Below are positions 6,015 to 7,968 of a stretch of DNA of 7,968 nt, one piece after another. The notes beneath the pieces were generated by a model. That model saw nothing but the letters and a program-made list of their open reading frames with translations. It was not told where the DNA came from and made no database searches. Numbering within the stretch: the stretch's first letter is position 1; each line of letters opens with the position of its first letter. The stretch covers positions 1-7,968 of the forward strand of contig JAEYQM010000024.1 of NCBI GenBank assembly GCA_023410025.1, in the 5' to 3' direction. The stretch comes from Bacillota bacterium (GTDB lineage Bacteria; Bacillota_I; Bacilli_A; ML615J-28; CAG-698). The position numbers were made by a program, and so were the translations under genes.

Positions 6015-6863
6015 TTACAGTTTCATATACATTTCATATTGAGATAAACTATTTCTAGTAAATCCCATTTTTTCTAAATAATCATCTAATTTAATATTAT
6101 CTGGATAATTGATAGCAATCATCTTTAAATTCAGTTTATTTACACTTTCTGATAATAGTGTTGAAGCAACACCCTTATTTCGGTAAATTGGTTCAACATA
6201 AATCATAAAGACTTTTCCATTAGGGCTAATTGCAAGACTTCCCATTAAGTTTTTATTATCAAATATACCAAAATATTTTACACCATTTAATTTAGATAAA
6301 TAATCTAAATCATTTTGCCAATTAATATGAATATTTCGTAAATTTTTATTTAATTTATTAAAATCATAAAAATTTAGTGACTTTACTTCGTAATTTTTTT
6401 TATAATAATTTAATTTAGTGAAGTCATTACAATTATAATAGATAATATCATATTTTTTTTCATATCCTGTTTTTTCATAAAATTTAATAGCACGATCATT
6501 TCCTTTTATTACTTCTAAAAATAATGACTGACAACCTTCATTTAGTGCTTTTTCTTTATGTAAACTAAATAATTCTTTACTTACCCCGATTCCACGATAA
6601 TTTGGATCAATACATAGGGCTCCACAGCGCATTGTTTTAAGTCCATCAAATTCTTTTATTCCCCCTAATATTAATCCAACTGGATTATTACCATCAATAG
6701 CAATAAACGAATTTTCAATGTTGTTTCCTTCAGGGCCAAAAAATCTTTCAAAAAATACTTCCATACTTACTTTTAATTGAACCATATAATCTTGAAACCC
6801 AATATTGAAGGCTTCAAATATCATTTCTTTTTGTACATCTTTACAATTTAAATATTTAATCAT
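6015..6863 (-). CDS. tandem two-domain GNAT acetyltransferase
   Basis: This 282-aa protein carries two GNAT folds. In the first (about 1-145), the acetyl-CoA loop is CIDPNYRGIGVSKELF (84-99, R90-G-I-G), followed by FLEVIKGNDRAIKFYEKTGY (115-134), the classic motif B with asparagine and FYEK-GY. In the second (about 155-282), IYVEPIYRNKGVASTLL (221-237) carries a canonical R228-x-x-G-x-A loop, and YLEKMGF (262-268) ends it. Both halves therefore look able to bind acetyl-CoA, though the second is shorter and more divergent. AGGAG (6870-6874) lies 6 bases from ATG 6863 and overlaps the TAG stop of the regulator gene, indicating translational coupling. Such tandem GNATs often modify small amines or peptides. 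No substrate can be assigned. Confidence 0.9.
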   Translation of the reverse strand: MIKYLNCKDVQKEMIFEAFNIGFQDYMVQLKVSMEVFFERFFGPEGNNIENSFIAIDGNNPVGLILGGIKEFDGLKTMRCGALCIDPNYRGIGVSKELFSLHKEKALNEGCQSLFLEVIKGNDRAIKFYEKTGYEKKYDIIYYNCNDFTKLNYYKKNYEVKSLNFYDFNKLNKNLRNIHINWQNDLDYLSKLNGVKYFGIFDNKNLMGSLAISPNGKVFMIYVEPIYRNKGVASTLLSESVNKLNLKMIAINYPDNIKLDDYLEKMGFTRNSLSQYEMYMKL

Positions 6864-6869
6864 GCTTTT

Positions 6870-6875
6870 CTCCTA
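6870..6875 (-). promoter_or_regulatory. ribosome site overlapping the upstream stop codon
   Basis: The TAG stop of the regulator gene (6875-6873) forms part of the TAGGAG ribosome site (6875-6870) of the tandem-GNAT gene. Ribosomes ending on the regulator thus sit at the next start, coupling the two products. Confidence 0.7.
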
Positions 6876-7952
6876 TTTTGGAAAGTTTAAATCATTTTTT
6901 AAATCATTAAGTATTAAATCTAACACTTCATAATCAATAACATAACTAAACTTTTTATTAATATTATCTAATTTAATTATTTTTGCTGTTAAGAAACTAT
7001 TTAAATGATATGAAATAGTTGCACTTGATACTTTTGTTAGGCTTGCTATTTCTTTTGTTGAAGTGATTCCTTGGCTAATATATTTTAATACTTCATACTT
7101 TGTCTTATCACCTAATAATTTAAATACTTGAGTTCTTTCAATTAATTTATTCTCATTAATTTCTTTTATCTTTTTAAGTGCATTTTCAACACTTATTCCC
7201 CAAACAATTTGCTTTAAATTACTGTTATCATAAACAATTATTGAGTATGGGAAGAATGCTGAAATTAAAATTGTTTCAAAATGTTCTAAATTTATTGATT
7301 TATTCAATAATGAATTACTTAATTGTTCTATTCCTTCATAACCAAATTTATTAATATAATCAATTACATAAAATCCATACTCTAATACTTTACTCTCGTA
7401 ACTTGCATACTCTTTTTCAAATAATGGGATTATTTTATTCATTAGATTAACATATTTTTTAACGTATTTAACGGGATCTTGAAGAATTAAGATTAAATTC
7501 CATTTTAAATTAGGTTCAATTGAAAATAAATTTATAAACTCGACTAATTCTTCATTACTATCATAATTAAAATTAGCTTTTGAACGTTCTAGTTCTTCAT
7601 GATCTATTAATGAATTAATTAAACCTTCTTTTAATTCACCTTCTTCATACAATAATAAACTTTCTAAATATTGCTTTAACCCATAATCTTTTCTTGATGG
7701 GTAGGCATTCATAATCAAATCTATAAAATCAAAATCAATAAATTGCTTCGGGTAGAAAATTTCTATTTCTTTAGAATACGGAGCTAAAATTTCTTTAAAT
7801 TTAGTTAGCATTTCAAAATAACTATCATTGACAACTTCTTTATAATTGTTTAATGCACTAACTTGCATAAAATGTTCTTCTTGAAATAAACATTTTGGAA
7901 ACTTTAAAAAATCATATAACTTACTTTGTTTTAAATTAAAATTAAATCTCAT
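6873..7952 (-). CDS. ArsR-type winged-HTH regulator with large N-terminal domain
   Basis: The C-terminal part of this 359-aa protein (about 274-335) is an ArsR-type winged helix: VFKLLGDKTKYEVLKYIS (277-293), then the helix pair STKEIASLTKVSSATISYHL (298-317) with recognition helix around 308-317, and a wing at LDNINKKFSYVI. About 270 residues precede it, mostly helical and hydrophobic/acidic, matching no domain I can name. This is far longer than the 100-aa metal sensors. Only one cysteine (C21) is present and there is no CxC or histidine cluster, so metal sensing is unlikely; a small-molecule or protein ligand is more likely. AAAGGAG (7959-7965) precedes ATG 7952. It is first in the operon with two acetyltransferase genes and probably controls them from a promoter beyond position 7968. 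Confidence 0.85.
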   Translation of the reverse strand: MRFNFNLKQSKLYDFLKFPKCLFQEEHFMQVSALNNYKEVVNDSYFEMLTKFKEILAPYSKEIEIFYPKQFIDFDFIDLIMNAYPSRKDYGLKQYLESLLLYEEGELKEGLINSLIDHEELERSKANFNYDSNEELVEFINLFSIEPNLKWNLILILQDPVKYVKKYVNLMNKIIPLFEKEYASYESKVLEYGFYVIDYINKFGYEGIEQLSNSLLNKSINLEHFETILISAFFPYSIIVYDNSNLKQIVWGISVENALKKIKEINENKLIERTQVFKLLGDKTKYEVLKYISQGITSTKEIASLTKVSSATISYHLNSFLTAKIIKLDNINKKFSYVIDYEVLDLILNDLKNDLNFPK

Positions 7953-7968
7953 TTTTTTCTCCTTTAAG

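Noticed and set aside
925..7952. Mycoplasma-type code (TGA as Trp)
   Set aside because: All visible Trp codons are TGG across many Trp-rich stretches and no gene contains an in-frame TGA. The one TGA stop (2872-2874) would add only two codons if read through, so it does not argue for recoding.
6873..7952. Metal-sensing ArsR/SmtB repressor
   Set aside because: A single cysteine and no histidine cluster or CxC motif near the winged helix, so the metal sites of that group are missing.
1..7968. CRISPR array, tRNA, rRNA or insertion sequence
   Set aside because: No regularly spaced repeats, cloverleaf-like stretches, transposase motifs or terminal inverted repeats were seen.

Overview
The window is AT-rich DNA from a low-GC Gram-positive (Bacillota-like) organism. 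Shine-Dalgarno sequences are strong (AAAGGAG, GAGGAG, GAGGGAG), arginine is mostly AGA in the acetyltransferase genes, and tryptophan is encoded by TGG throughout. TGA is therefore not read as Trp, and the standard bacterial code applies. The genus cannot be fixed from the sequence. No rRNA, tRNA, IS element or CRISPR array was seen.

Layout. (1) Positions 77-724 (+): a lone six-helix membrane protein of unknown role, followed by a terminator. (2) Positions 925-3702 (-): a tightly coupled three-gene operon with its own extended -10 promoter (about 3729-3757) and a terminator (853-893). In transcription order it encodes an eight-helix membrane protein with a DUF350-like internal duplication, a stand-alone glutathionylspermidine-synthase-type ATP-grasp ligase, and an unrecognised alpha/beta protein. 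(3) Positions 3827-4324 (-): a single GyrI/Cass2-like effector-binding-domain protein with its own terminator and an upstream 28-bp imperfect palindrome. (4) Positions 4325-4749: an intergenic stretch of about 425 bp with the palindrome, two promoter-like elements and a long-stem terminator, but no convincing gene. (5) Positions 4750-7952 (-): a three-gene operon encoding an ArsR-type HTH protein with a large unassigned N-terminal region, a tandem GNAT acetyltransferase and an Eis-like N-acetyltransferase with an SCP2-like tail. Its promoter lies beyond the right edge.

Functional reading. The most interesting unit is the 925-3702 operon. Its ATP-grasp keeps the metal and ATP residues of GspS but lacks the amidase half, and it is coupled to a membrane protein and an unknown protein. 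This resembles the YjfL/YjfC-type DUF350 plus GspS-like associations proposed in comparative genomics to make peptide-like amide conjugates at the envelope. The substrate is unknown. The 4750-7952 operon looks like a regulated set of acetyltransferases, possibly for modifying amines or aminoglycoside-like compounds. The GyrI-like protein may bind a small hydrophobic or cationic ligand. Any functional link between these units is inference from proximity only.
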